A stretch of 64,000 nt of DNA from Actinocorallia sp. API 0066. Lineage in GTDB: Bacteria > Actinomycetota > Actinomycetes > Streptosporangiales > Streptosporangiaceae. The number at the start of each line of letters is the position of its first letter. The first letter of the stretch is position 1. Positions 17,071 through 26,893 of the stretch are shown here, piece by piece. The stretch spans positions 310,001-374,000 of the forward strand of contig NZ_JAJLQY010000001.1 of the NCBI RefSeq assembly GCF_020991275.1, given 5' to 3'. Position numbers and translations under genes: made by a program. The notes below the pieces were generated by a model. The model was not told the origin of the DNA. It saw only the letters and a list, made by a program, of their open reading frames with translations, and ran no database searches.

Positions 17071-17604
17071 TCAGACGCCGAAGTCCCGGTGGTCGACGGC
17101 GATCTCCCACACGGCGTGGAAAGCCTTCCGACAGAACGCGACGGCGGCGGGATCGTCCGTCATCTCGACGCCCAGCCACTCCCCGTCACCGGTGAAGTGG
17201 TTCCACACCACCGTGTCGTCGAACACCCAGAAGTCGTTGCCGGGCAGGCACAGCATCGACGCCCGCCTACGTGGCAGCCACCGCACCCGCTCACCTGCCG
17301 CCACGTTGAACCCCTCCGTCACCGCGTGCAGCCACGCCGTGTAGGCGCTGACGGGATCGGTCGAGACGATCCGCGCCCGCCGCACCGCAACCCCACGCCC
17401 GACCGCCTCGGCCACCGTCGACATCCACCCCTCGTCCCCGGGAACGGGATCGACGCGCGCCGGACGCCCCTCGGCAAGCCACCTGTCGAACTCGGCGTCC
17501 GCCATGTAGCCGTCCCGCATCTCCAGATGCACCGCCGACGACCGCGTCCGGCCGAACAGCTCCGGAAAGAACCCGTCGTCAGGCGGAACGACCCCTGATG
17601 ACAT
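17071..17604 (-). CDS. DUF6879 family protein (set 1)
   Basis: Soluble protein of 177 residues matching DUF6879. Recognisable segments are AVHLEMRDGYM near the N-terminus, VRRARIVSTDPVSAYTAWLH, RWLPRRRASMLCLPGNDFWV and FDDTVVWNHFTGDGEWL. It has no membrane segment or known catalytic motif. The paralogue at 39960-40490 shares the HLEMRD, RRARVVSEPVTDY, RWLPRSRAS and LPGNDFWLFDD stretches. It overlaps the preceding small gene by 26 bases and abuts the XRE regulator, so translation of all three is coupled. Function is unknown; a partner or anti-regulator of the XRE protein is the simplest reading. Confidence 0.85.
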   Translation of the reverse strand: MSSGVVPPDDGFFPELFGRTRSSAVHLEMRDGYMADAEFDRWLAEGRPARVDPVPGDEGWMSTVAEAVGRGVAVRRARIVSTDPVSAYTAWLHAVTEGFNVAAGERVRWLPRRRASMLCLPGNDFWVFDDTVVWNHFTGDGEWLGVEMTDDPAAVAFCRKAFHAVWEIAVDHRDFGV

Positions 17605-17827
17605 CGAGCGCCTCCATGATCGTGGCCGCCATCCGCGCGGGCACCCGCACCGACGACTCCTCCGGCATCGTCCGACTGCGCCGGTCGATCTCGGCCAGCG
17701 TCCCCGCGTCCGTCACCGTGAGGCCCTGGAAGACCAGATCGCCGGTCTCCTCGTCCACGAACACGGCAGGACTCCCACCCGCCTTCGACTCGTCGTCCTT
17801 ACCGATGAATCGTAGAGCCATCGCCAT
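17579..17827 (-). CDS. Small protein heading XRE/DUF6879 operon (set 1)
   Basis: Acidic 82-residue protein of no family I recognise. It begins MAMALRFIGKDDESK and contains GDLVFQGLTVTD and ESSVRVPARM. The N-terminal LRFIGK and following GGSP match LTFLGK and GDSP in the small protein of set 2 (40492-40866), and its GDLVFQGLTVTDAGTL matches GDLIIQGTRVTDPEAL in the second half of that protein, so the two are homologous. The ATG at 17827 lies 6 bases after GAGGGAGG; the ATG at 17821 is an alternative. First gene of the set and in position for an antitoxin-like or ligand-sensing partner, but that is only a guess. Confidence 0.75.
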   Translation of the reverse strand: MAMALRFIGKDDESKAGGSPAVFVDEETGDLVFQGLTVTDAGTLAEIDRRSRTMPEESSVRVPARMAATIMEALDVIRGRSA

Positions 17828-17839
17828 CACCCTCCCTCA

Positions 17840-17859
17840 GGAACATGCGCGAACTTGCC
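17840..17859 (-). promoter_or_regulatory. Leader motif shared with the second XRE/DUF6879 operon
   Basis: On the minus strand GGCAAG, seven bases, then CATGTTCC precede the ribosome binding site of the first gene. The same two blocks occur upstream of the paralogous operon at 40877-40891 with two fewer-spaced bases between them. Likely operator for autoregulation by the XRE proteins. Confidence 0.45.
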
Positions 17860-18080
17860 ACCCTGGGTCTGACCCTCCCGGCATCCCCAAAACCCGCAAG
17901 GCCACGACCGGCCAAGCCGGACGCTCGTCCTGGGGCCGCTCAGCCTGCACGCGGAACAGGCCACTGCTTGACGGGCCCTTGCTGCTTCTGCCGGGACGGT
18001 CGTGTGACGGGTCGCCACCGCGGTGGCGTGGGGCTTGAAATCCCTGGGTTCCGATCCGGAGGGAGTTCGGCTCGGTGGGG

Positions 18081-19484
18081 TCAGAGTTTGGGTTTGCCGG
18101 CGGTGTGGATCCAGCGTTTGAAGTAGGTGTCCAGTTGTTTGCCGGAGTATTTTTCGGCGTAGGCGTGGAAGGACTTGGTGGAGATGGTGCCGTTGCGGTG
18201 GTGGGCCAGCCAGGAGCGGAGGAGGGGGAAGAAGGTCTTGTCGCCCAGGATGACGCGGAGGCGGTGGACGGCCATGGCGCCGCGCTGGTAGACGAAGTTG
18301 TCGAAGATGTGGTCGCGGCCCGGATCGGCCAGGACGCCCTTCCAGACATCGGCGTTGGGACCGGCGGAATAGGCGAGCTGGAACATTTCCGCGGCGGTCT
18401 TGCCGCCGGTCTTCTCCGACCACATCCATTCGGCGTACGTCGCGAAACCCTCGTTCAGCCAGATGTCCTTCCAGCGGGCCGGGGTGACGCTGTCGCCGAA
18501 CCACTGGTGGGCGAGCTCGTGCACGATGAGGCCGTCGGGCGGGTTCTTGCCCTTGAGGCTCCAGTCGTGCACCGGACGGCCCTGCGTCTCCAACGAGTAC
18601 CCGACGTTGACCTCGTCGACCACACCGCCCGTCGAGGTGAACGGGTAGGGCCCGAACTTGCCCTGGAGCCACCGAAGGACGGCCCGGTTCTTCTTGTCGT
18701 AAGCACGTAGCTGATTAGGGGCCGTCGCCAACTCCGTGTCGATGGCAGTGTAGGACGGCAGCCCGTTCACGTTCGTCCGCAGCACCTTGTAGCGCCCGAT
18801 CGCGACCATCGACAGCTCACTCGCCATCGGCTGCTTCATCTTCCACCGGAACGTCGTCTTGCCGCCCGTGACCTTCCGCGAGACGAGATCGCCGTTCGCG
18901 ATCGCGGTGAGGCCCTTCGGCACGGTGAGCGCGAAGTCGTAGGCCGCCTTGTCGCGCGGGCTGTCGTTCACCGGGAACCAGGTGGCGGCGCCGAACGGCT
19001 GGTTCAACGCGACCGCGCCGTCCCGGGTGGCGACCCAGCCGGACGCGCCCAGCGGGTCGTCGTTGATCTGCTGCGGCTTGCCGTCATAGCCGACGACCAC
19101 GACGAACCGCTTCCCGGCCGGGATGCCCCTGCGCGGCGTGATCACGAGTTCCTGTTCGCCCGCCCTGCGCCATTTGGCGGCCTTGCCGTCCACGGTGACC
19201 GAACGGACCTCAAGGCCCCGCAGATCGAGGTTGAAGCGGGACAGGCCGTGCTTGGCCGTCGCGGTGATCCGCGCCCGGCCGGTGAGGACGAGCGTCGCCG
19301 GGTCGTAGGCGATCCTCAGGCCGTAGTGCGCGACGTCGTAGCCGCCGTTGCCCATGCCGGGGAAGTACTTCTCGCCGGAGCCCGCGGCGCCCGGACGGAA
19401 CGTCGGGGCGGCCTCGGCGGCGGCCGGCAGCAGGACGAGGGGGACGGCGAGCGTCGCGGCTGCGAGCAGTCGGGGGGCGGCCAT
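18081..19484 (-). CDS. Secreted M1 family metallopeptidase (paralogue 1 of 3)
   Basis: Zinc aminopeptidase-like protein of 467 residues. A Sec signal peptide covers about residues 1-26 (LLAAATLAVPLVLLPAAAEA with an AEA-like cleavage site), so it is exported. The M1 catalytic site is intact: H322-E323-L-A-H326 in HELAHQWFGD and E345 in NEGFATYAEW, 18 residues later. Upstream is the M1 beta-sandwich (FNLDLRGLEVRSVTVDG) and the QPFGAATWFPVND segment. It lacks the large C-terminal helical domain of PepN, as is usual for these short actinobacterial M1 proteins. The ATG at 19484 has AGGAGATTCCGCG upstream. Last of three tandem paralogues. Confidence 0.92.
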   Translation of the reverse strand: MAAPRLLAAATLAVPLVLLPAAAEAAPTFRPGAAGSGEKYFPGMGNGGYDVAHYGLRIAYDPATLVLTGRARITATAKHGLSRFNLDLRGLEVRSVTVDGKAAKWRRAGEQELVITPRRGIPAGKRFVVVVGYDGKPQQINDDPLGASGWVATRDGAVALNQPFGAATWFPVNDSPRDKAAYDFALTVPKGLTAIANGDLVSRKVTGGKTTFRWKMKQPMASELSMVAIGRYKVLRTNVNGLPSYTAIDTELATAPNQLRAYDKKNRAVLRWLQGKFGPYPFTSTGGVVDEVNVGYSLETQGRPVHDWSLKGKNPPDGLIVHELAHQWFGDSVTPARWKDIWLNEGFATYAEWMWSEKTGGKTAAEMFQLAYSAGPNADVWKGVLADPGRDHIFDNFVYQRGAMAVHRLRVILGDKTFFPLLRSWLAHHRNGTISTKSFHAYAEKYSGKQLDTYFKRWIHTAGKPKL

Positions 19485-19584
19485 CGCGGAATCTCCTGTC
19501 ACCGGAGCCCCCTCCCGCAGGGGACTCGATCAGGTCACTTTACTGGGGTCGGGCGCTTTGAGAGCCGGCGCCGCCCGGCCCGGG

Positions 19585-20967
19585 TTACCAGGAGCCGCGC
19601 TTGGGTTTGCCCTTCTTGTACAGCCAGACCTGGAAGAGCTTGTCCAGCTTCTTGCCCGAGACCCGTTCGGACAGCGCCACGAACTGTTCGGTGGTGCCGT
19701 GGCCGCCCTGGCGTTCGGCGGCCCACGTCTTCAGGATGGTGCGGAACTTGGCGTCGCCGACGCGTTGGCGCAGTACGTGCAGTGTCATCGCGCCGCGCAC
19801 GTACACCGGGAACCCGAACATCTGCTCGCGGCCGGGCGCGCCGGGCGGGGTCTGGAAGATGGGCGCCTTGGCGGGCTGCCGGTAGTAGCTGCGGAACGTC
19901 TTGGCGGCGCTGTCCTTCTTGGACCTGTGCTCGCGGTACATCCACTCGGCGTACGTGGCGAAGCCCTCGTTCAGCCAGATGTCCTTCCAGCGGCGGACGG
20001 TGACGCTGTTGCCGAACCACTGGTGCGCGAGCTCGTGCACGACGAAGTCCTCGCTGGGCACGAACCCGCCGTAGATCGGCCTGTCCTGGGTCTCCAGCGC
20101 GTAGTCCAGGCGCGGGTCGTCGACGATCGCGCCGGACGTGCGGAACGGGTAGGGCCCGAACGTGGTGCGGCCCCAGCGCAGCGCCCGCATCGTCCTGCGG
20201 TGCACCTGGGTGAGGCTCTTCTTGAACTTGGGGTCCACCGCGGTGATGACGGTGATGTCGCCTACCTTGCCGTGCGTCATCTCCCACTTGCCGATCGCGA
20301 CGGACGCCAGGTACGACGCCATCGCGACGGGCTGACGCCACCGGAAGGTCGCCCAGTTGCCTTCGAGGGACGGGGCGAGCGGTTCGCCGTTCGCCAGCGC
20401 CTTGAGGTGCTTGGGGACGGTGATGGTGAAGTCGTAGGTGGCCTTGTCGCTCGGATGGTCGTTGACCGGGAGCCAGGTGGACGCCCCGTCGGGCTCGGCC
20501 AGCACGATCGCGCCTTCCCGGGTCTTGATCCACCCGTAGGTGCCGAGCGTGCCGTGCTGGATCGAGGTGGGCGTGCCCGTGTAGGAGACGACGGTCGTGA
20601 ACTCCTCGCCCCTGGCCAGCGGCACCGCCGGGGTGATGACGAGTTCGCCCGCGTCCCGGGTGTGCGCGGCACGGATCCCGTCGACGGTGACGGACGTGAC
20701 GCGCGGGCCCCGGAAGTCCAGGTTGAAGGTGCGCAGCGGGTGGCCCGCCCGCGCCGTCATGGTGACCGTCGCGGCCACCGTCTGCGTCTTCGGCGTGTAC
20801 TTCAGGACCACGTCGTAGTGCAGCGCGTTGTATCCGCCGTTGCCGCTGGCGGGGAAGTACGGATCGCCGACGCCCGGCGCGCCCGCGACGTCGGCGAGCG
20901 CGAGCGCGCCCGCCGTGAGCGTCACCGACGCGGCCATGGCCGTCGCCGCCATTCCGGCTGTTCGCAT
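19585..20967 (-). CDS. Secreted M1 family metallopeptidase (paralogue 2 of 3)
   Basis: Exported M1 peptidase of about 460 residues, second of three tandem copies. The N-terminus MRTAGMAATAMAASVTLTAG with ALADVAGA reads as a signal peptide. Catalytic residues are H311, E312, H315 (HELAHQWFGN) and E334 (NEGFATYAEWM). In this copy the Asp following the zinc motif in the other two (FGD) is Asn. Several in-frame starts exist (GTG 20985, ATG 20967, ATG 20952); none has a strong ribosome site, and 20967 is chosen because it gives a complete signal peptide. It lies 100 bases upstream of paralogue 1 and 88 bases downstream of paralogue 3. Confidence 0.88.
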   Translation of the reverse strand: MRTAGMAATAMAASVTLTAGALALADVAGAPGVGDPYFPASGNGGYNALHYDVVLKYTPKTQTVAATVTMTARAGHPLRTFNLDFRGPRVTSVTVDGIRAAHTRDAGELVITPAVPLARGEEFTTVVSYTGTPTSIQHGTLGTYGWIKTREGAIVLAEPDGASTWLPVNDHPSDKATYDFTITVPKHLKALANGEPLAPSLEGNWATFRWRQPVAMASYLASVAIGKWEMTHGKVGDITVITAVDPKFKKSLTQVHRRTMRALRWGRTTFGPYPFRTSGAIVDDPRLDYALETQDRPIYGGFVPSEDFVVHELAHQWFGNSVTVRRWKDIWLNEGFATYAEWMYREHRSKKDSAAKTFRSYYRQPAKAPIFQTPPGAPGREQMFGFPVYVRGAMTLHVLRQRVGDAKFRTILKTWAAERQGGHGTTEQFVALSERVSGKKLDKLFQVWLYKKGKPKRGSW

Positions 20968-21055
20968 CCCGTGCACGGGTTCCACACTGCGTGATCACGG
21001 GGGCGCGCGGTCGCTTCCGCCCCGTTCTTTGCCGAGCGTTGCCCGATGATCTTCC

Positions 21056-22549
<1,494 letters not shown>

Positions 22550-22552
22550 GAT

Positions 22553-22584
22553 GCCCAGCCTGCCCGGTTAAGGGCGGGCTGGGC
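22553..22584 (-). terminator. Hairpin between RDD gene and M1 lipoprotein start
   Basis: GCCCAGCCTGCCC (22553-22565) pairs with GGGCGGGCTGGGC (22572-22584) over 13 positions with one G-U-type pair and a 6-base loop. It follows the RDD gene and ends three bases before the GTG of the M1 lipoprotein, so it could terminate the former or block translation of the latter. Confidence 0.6.
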
Positions 22585-22599
22585 AACCGGTGTGAATGA

Positions 22600-23466
22600 T
22601 CAGTACGGCTGGGGTGTGGTCCCCGTCTGGTACGGATCGGCACCGGTAGCGTCAACGACGACCGTCTTGGCGGCCTTGTCGTGGAGCGTCTGGTTCTTGG
22701 GGTTGGTGAAGATCCAGATGGCGTCGACCAGGAAACCGACACAGCAGACATAGGCCAGGATCACGAACACGAGCGCCCGGATCGCGGCCTGGCTGGAGTC
22801 GACCGCGCCGCCCGTGTCCTCCCGCACCACACGGGTGCCGACCGCCTTCTTGCCGAGCGTCTGCCCGTGCCACTTGGACGTCAGCAGCCAGAAGTACAGG
22901 AACGCCAGCGCCGCCACGAGGAGGCTGGACACCGCCTGCCCCGGCGACACCGCGTTGTCCCAGTCCCACGTGGTGGACCCGTCGGGGTTCTCCACCACGA
23001 AGTCGTTGGACCTGCCCACGAACGGCAGCGAGAAGCAGCAGGCGAAGACGAGATAGATGAGCCAGTCGATGAGGATGCCGAGGAAGCGCTTGCCCTTGCT
23101 GGCGATCATCGGGGCCGCGCCGTAAGGGCCGCCGTAGCCTCCGCCGGGAGGGGGCGCGCCGTAGCCGCCGTACCCGCCCGGATCCTGCCCGAACGCGGCG
23201 CCTCCACCGCCTCCGTACTGCCCGTACTGGCCGCCCTGCCCCGGATCACCGGGCCCGTAGGACGTCCCGGCCTGGCCGTACTGTCCGTAGCCCTGGCCCG
23301 CGTCACCGTGCGCGTAGGACGTGCCCGCCGACCCCTCTGGCGAAGCGCCGTAGGGGCCTCCGCCCTGGTATGGGCCGGGCTGCTCCCTGGCGAACGAGGG
23401 GCCGCCCTCGGGGCCGCCCCGGCCTTCCGCCGCGCCCTCGCGCGGTTCCTCTGGCGGTTGCGTCAT
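22600..23466 (-). CDS. RDD family membrane protein with Gly/Tyr-rich N-terminus
   Basis: Membrane protein of 288 residues. The first 130 residues are low complexity, dominated by Gly, Tyr, Gln and Pro (GQYGQYGGGGGAAFG, GGYGGYGAPPPGGGYGG). The RDD domain follows: helix 1 at about 140-160 starts after KGKRFLGILIDWLIY, with two further helices (LLVAALAFLYFWLL and ALVFVILAYVCCVGF) and the conserved WHGQTLGKKAVGTRV. Start chosen at MTQPPEEPREG; a GATCTT hexamer 6 bases upstream fits leaderless expression. RDD proteins have been linked to transport or membrane quality control, but no firm function is known. Confidence 0.88.
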   Translation of the reverse strand: MTQPPEEPREGAAEGRGGPEGGPSFAREQPGPYQGGGPYGASPEGSAGTSYAHGDAGQGYGQYGQAGTSYGPGDPGQGGQYGQYGGGGGAAFGQDPGGYGGYGAPPPGGGYGGPYGAAPMIASKGKRFLGILIDWLIYLVFACCFSLPFVGRSNDFVVENPDGSTTWDWDNAVSPGQAVSSLLVAALAFLYFWLLTSKWHGQTLGKKAVGTRVVREDTGGAVDSSQAAIRALVFVILAYVCCVGFLVDAIWIFTNPKNQTLHDKAAKTVVVDATGADPYQTGTTPQPY

Positions 23467-23604
23467 AACCGCAAGATCACCTGACTTGCCGGTTCCGAAC
23501 CGCGCGGCACGGGGGATTGACTCTCTTTTGGATCCGAATTGCCTCACCCGGCACGGGCCGTCGCAGCGGCTTGGGTCGGGGTGCGGTGCTCCGAGCCGCT
23601 GGCG

Positions 23605-23670
23605 GGGGTTCCGGATGGTTCGCCCGGAACCCCTTCCGGCTCCCGGTCGGCGGCGCCCCCGCCGCCGACC
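23605..23670 (-). terminator. Two tandem hairpins downstream of greA
   Basis: Reading in the direction of greA, the first hairpin pairs 23645-23654 with 23661-23670 (10 bp perfect, 6-base loop) and begins 19 bases after the stop; the second pairs GGGGTTCCG (23605-23613) with CGGAACCCC (23625-23633). Neither has a U-tract. Confidence 0.6.
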
Positions 23671-23688
23671 GTGCCGCCCGTGGCGGCC

Positions 23689-24192
23689 TCAGGCCCCGGC
23701 GTACGGGACGGCGTCGATGATCTCGACCGTCATGGCCCTGCCGTTCGGCAGGGTGTAGGTGGCCTTCTCACCGATCTTCTTGCCGTTGATCGCCGAGCCC
23801 AGCGGCGACTTGGGGGAGTAGACGTCGATCGGGGCGCCCTGCTCCTCGCGGGAGGCGAGCAGGAACGTCACCTCCTCGTCGTCGCCCTGGAACAGGACGG
23901 TGACGGTCATTCCCGGGGTGACCTCGCCGTCGGCGCTGACCGGAGCCTCGCCGACCCGGGCGTTGTCGAGGATCTGGCGCAGCTGGAGGATGCGGCCCTC
24001 CATCTTGCCCTGCTCCTCCTTGGCCGCGTGGTACCCGCCGTTCTCCTTGAGGTCGCCCTCCTCGCGGGCTGCCTCGATCTTCGCGGCGATCTCCTTGCGG
24101 CCAGGACCCGAGAGGTAGTCGAACTCGCCCTTGAGGCGGTCGTACGCCTCCTGGGTGAGCCAGGTGACGTTGTCTGAGCGGGTCTCGGTCAC
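23689..24192 (-). CDS. greA: Transcription elongation factor GreA
   Basis: RNA polymerase secondary-channel factor of 167 residues that stimulates cleavage of backtracked RNA. The N-terminal coiled coil (about 14-85) carries the catalytic acidic tip in REEGDLKENGGYHAAKEEQG, and the C-terminal FKBP-like domain ends SPLGSAINGKKIGEKATY, both signatures of GreA. The GTG start at 24192 follows AGGAGTACCCC. It lies next to DUF4307 and mca in the conserved actinobacterial order. Confidence 0.96.
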   Translation of the reverse strand: MTETRSDNVTWLTQEAYDRLKGEFDYLSGPGRKEIAAKIEAAREEGDLKENGGYHAAKEEQGKMEGRILQLRQILDNARVGEAPVSADGEVTPGMTVTVLFQGDDEEVTFLLASREEQGAPIDVYSPKSPLGSAINGKKIGEKATYTLPNGRAMTVEIIDAVPYAGA

Positions 24193-24327
24193 GGGGTACT
24201 CCTATTTCCACGCGATGTGGCCGGGTGTCTTCGGACCCACGAGGGACCGTACGGAAACCTCAAGCCTATCCGGTCGTTGAGAGTAAAGGTTCCCACCGGT
24301 CGCGATCTGCAACCTGCCAATCGACGG

Positions 24328-24699
24328 TCAGGAGCCGGTGCAGTCCAGGACTTCGGCGGTGTGCGCGCGCTCGGTCGTCTTCAGCCGGACCAGCAGCGTC
24401 GCGGACGTTTTTCCCTGGGCGACGGTGACCTTCTCCTCGCCGACGACCAGGCCGTCCGTGCGCTGTGCCCGCGCGGTGCACGTGACCTCGGTGTCGGCGG
24501 GCTTCATGATCTGGAAGGTCAGCTCGGTCGAGGTGTCGCTCTTGGCCTGATATGTAATGGTCTTGGCGGAGATGCCGTGGATCCCGGTCCTGCTGTCGCC
24601 CGCGTTGCCCATGATCACCGCCCAGCCCGCCGCGCACAGGAGGCACACCAGCCCGATCACGCCGTAGCCGAGGACGGTGCGGGCGGAGCGCTGGGCCAT
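24328..24699 (-). CDS. DUF4307 membrane-anchored protein
   Basis: Protein of 123 residues with one N-terminal membrane helix (about 9-31, VLGYGVIGLVCLLCAAGWAVIM) and an extracytoplasmic domain of about 90 residues with two cysteines (EVTCTAR and VLDCTGS), probably a disulfide. Family DUF4307 is found between greA and mca throughout actinobacteria; its function is not established. A GAGGA ribosome site is directly upstream of the ATG. It diverges from mca with a 114-base intergenic region. Confidence 0.85.
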   Translation of the reverse strand: MAQRSARTVLGYGVIGLVCLLCAAGWAVIMGNAGDSRTGIHGISAKTITYQAKSDTSTELTFQIMKPADTEVTCTARAQRTDGLVVGEEKVTVAQGKTSATLLVRLKTTERAHTAEVLDCTGS

Positions 24700-24813
24700 G
24701 GAATCCTCGCGTTTGTGTCGGCGTTGTTTGCAACAATGTAAAGCGCGTTAATAGCGGTGGCCCTCCGGCCCCACGTCAGCAGCTTCTCACCAAAAGGATA
24801 GGGAGAGCCTTCA

Positions 24814-25695
24814 GTGGCTGAGACCTTGCGGCTCATGGCCGTCCACGCCCACCCCGACGACGAGTCGAGCAAGGGCGCCGCGACGATGGCCCGCTACGTC
24901 GCCGACGGCGTCGAGGTCCTGGTCGTCACCTGCACCGGAGGTGAGCGGGGCGACATCCTCAACCCGGCGATGGACCGGCCGGAGGTGCTCGCCAACCTGC
25001 CCGCCGTCCGGCAGGCCGAGATGGAGGCCGCGCGCGAGATCCTGGGCGTCCGCCAGGAGTGGCTGGGCTTCGTCGATTCGGGGCTGCCCGAAGGCGACCC
25101 GCTGCCTCCGCTGCCCGAAGGCTGCTTCGCGCTCGTCCGGCTGGAGGTGGCGACGGAGCCGCTGGTCCGGCAGATCAGGACGTTCCGCCCGCACGTCGTC
25201 CTCACCTACGACGAGAACGGCGGCTACCCGCACCCGGACCACATCAAGACCCATGAGATCGCCGCCGCCGCGTTCGACGCCGCGGGCGACCCGGATCGCT
25301 TCCCGGGCGCGGGCGAGCCCTGGCAGCCGCTGAAGATGTACTACTTCGTCACCTTCCACCGGGAGCGGATGCTCGCCCTGCACGAGGCGCTCGTCGTGCA
25401 CGGCAAGGAGTCCCCCTACCTGGACTGGATCGGCGCCCGCGAAGACAAGCCGGAGCCTCCGCGCTGGCCGATCACCACCCGCGTTCCGTGCGGCGACTTC
25501 TTTGAGGTCCGCGACGCCGCGCTCATCGCGCACGCCACCCAGATCGACCCGAACGGGTTCTGGTTCGCCTGCCCGCCCGACCTCCAACGCGAGGCATGGC
25601 CGACCGAGGATTACCATCTGGCCAGGTCCCTGGTGGACACCGAACTGCCGGAGGACGACCTGTTCGCCGGAATCCGGGAGAAAGTGGGCGCATGA
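24814..25695 (+). CDS. mca: Mycothiol S-conjugate amidase
   Basis: Zinc amidase of the MshB/Mca (LmbE-like) family, 293 residues. It cleaves mycothiol conjugates of drugs and electrophiles to release a mercapturic acid for export, so it is a detoxification enzyme. Zinc ligands are H13 and D16 in HAHPDDE and H143 in the PHPDH stretch. The presence of RLMAVHAHPDDESSKGA and the extended C-terminal part (FWFACPPDLQREAWPTEDY) favour Mca over MshB. The GTG start follows AGGATAGGGAGAGCC. It overlaps the next gene by four bases (ATGA), indicating co-translation, and belongs to the conserved greA-DUF4307-mca neighbourhood. Confidence 0.93.
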   Translation: MAETLRLMAVHAHPDDESSKGAATMARYVADGVEVLVVTCTGGERGDILNPAMDRPEVLANLPAVRQAEMEAAREILGVRQEWLGFVDSGLPEGDPLPPLPEGCFALVRLEVATEPLVRQIRTFRPHVVLTYDENGGYPHPDHIKTHEIAAAAFDAAGDPDRFPGAGEPWQPLKMYYFVTFHRERMLALHEALVVHGKESPYLDWIGAREDKPEPPRWPITTRVPCGDFFEVRDAALIAHATQIDPNGFWFACPPDLQREAWPTEDYHLARSLVDTELPEDDLFAGIREKVGA

Positions 25696-25907
25696 TGATC
25701 GTGGCCGAGGTGTTCGAGCTCAACGACGACACCGTCTCGCCCGGCCTGGTCGGCACGCTGATGTTCGCGGCGCTGATCGTCGCGACGGTGCTGCTCATCA
25801 GGTCGATGAACCGCAGGATGCGCAATATCGACCACCTGCCGCGCGAGGAGGACCTGCTGCAGGAGGAGTGGGAGGCCGAGCAGGCCCGCAAGGCCGGGCA
25901 GCCCTGA
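25692..25907 (+). CDS. Small single-helix membrane protein, mca partner
   Basis: Protein of 71 residues with one membrane helix (about 17-35, VGTLMFAALIVATVLLI) and an acidic, charged cytoplasmic tail (LPREEDLLQEEWEAEQARK). The ATG overlaps the mca stop in an ATGA junction, which fixes the start. A protein of similar size follows mca in other actinobacteria (Rv1083 equivalent, from memory). Function unknown; conserved coupling suggests it assists Mca or export of the mercapturic acid product. Confidence 0.8.
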   Translation: MMIVAEVFELNDDTVSPGLVGTLMFAALIVATVLLIRSMNRRMRNIDHLPREEDLLQEEWEAEQARKAGQP

Positions 25908-26031
25908 CGGCTCCCTGACGGCCGCCGCTTACCCGCGCGGCGTGAAGCGGGCGCCCCGGAGCGGTAAAAGATCGGGCGTGCCCCGGTAGGTCGCGCGGCG
26001 GCCGGGGCGCGAGTCGGTTGCATGGCCTGTC

Positions 26032-26865
26032 ATGAAGCCGCTCGCATCGATCGCCGGGACGGCGCTGCTCCTCGCCGTTGCCGGCTGCAAGCCCGCCATG
26101 GAGAACGCTGCGCACGTCGAGACCAAGCCGGGCCAGGCCGCGGGACGCCAGGAGGCCGCCGTCGCGCAGCAGCAGCACCGCGCGAAGCCGCCGCTGCCGG
26201 GCTCGCAGCCCGTGCCGCGCGCCTGGGGCAAGCCCGTCCTCGTCGAGACGTTCGACGGGAACCGCGTGGACCCGCTCAAGTGGGTCGTCTACGACTCGCC
26301 CGCCGGGGACAACCCCCGGACGCGCAGGGCCACCCGTGTCTCAGACGGTCTGCTGCGGCTCACCGGCGCCGAGTACGGGGGACGCGTCCTGTCCGGCGGC
26401 ATCGCCTCGCACGCGTCGTTCACCTACGGGCGGTTCGAGGTCCGGATGCGGGCCGACCGGGGCGCGGGCTTCGCCCCGGTCCTGCTGCTGTGGCCGACGA
26501 TCCAGGGCCAGCCCGAGTGGGCCGAGATCAACTTCGCCGAGATCCCCGACCCGACAAGGCTCTCCACCGGCCTGTTCGTGCACAAGGGCAACCCGGAGAA
26601 GGTCGCCTCCCGACTGCTGTACCGGGACTTCACCGAGTGGCACACCTTCGGCCTCGAATGGCTGCCCACCCGGATGAGCTTCTACATCGACGGCCACAGG
26701 GTGTGGAACTACACCGGGCCGCTCATCCCGCAGAAGGCCGACATGCACCTTGCGTTGCAGAACGACGTCGTCTGCTACTCGCGCGTCCAGTGCCGCTCGG
26801 CTTCCACACCGGACCGCGTCACCATGTACGTCGACTGGGTGCGGGCCTGGCGCGTCCCCGTCTGA
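26032..26865 (+). CDS. GH16-like lipoprotein with altered catalytic motif
   Basis: Exported beta-glucanase-like protein of 277 residues. The lipobox is AVAGC (Cys at about residue 19), so it is membrane-anchored. The glycoside hydrolase 16 jelly roll covers about 65-275: GRFEVRMRADRGAGFAPVLLL, then the catalytic strand at residues 165-170, EINFAE. Family 16 usually has E-x-D-x-x-E; here the middle acid is N167 while both glutamates E165 and E170 remain. Late motifs FGLEWLPTRMSFYIDG are typical. It may therefore have low or altered hydrolase activity, or bind polysaccharide. A divergent subfamily member is equally possible. Confidence 0.85.
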   Translation: MKPLASIAGTALLLAVAGCKPAMENAAHVETKPGQAAGRQEAAVAQQQHRAKPPLPGSQPVPRAWGKPVLVETFDGNRVDPLKWVVYDSPAGDNPRTRRATRVSDGLLRLTGAEYGGRVLSGGIASHASFTYGRFEVRMRADRGAGFAPVLLLWPTIQGQPEWAEINFAEIPDPTRLSTGLFVHKGNPEKVASRLLYRDFTEWHTFGLEWLPTRMSFYIDGHRVWNYTGPLIPQKADMHLALQNDVVCYSRVQCRSASTPDRVTMYVDWVRAWRVPV

Positions 26866-26893
26866 CCTGCTGCGTCCCGCCGCGCGCGGGGAT

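Noticed and set aside
18035-18062. Possible tRNA T-arm remnant (GGGTTCCGATCC)
   Set aside because: It departs from the GGTTCGAATCC consensus and no acceptor, D or anticodon arms can be found nearby.
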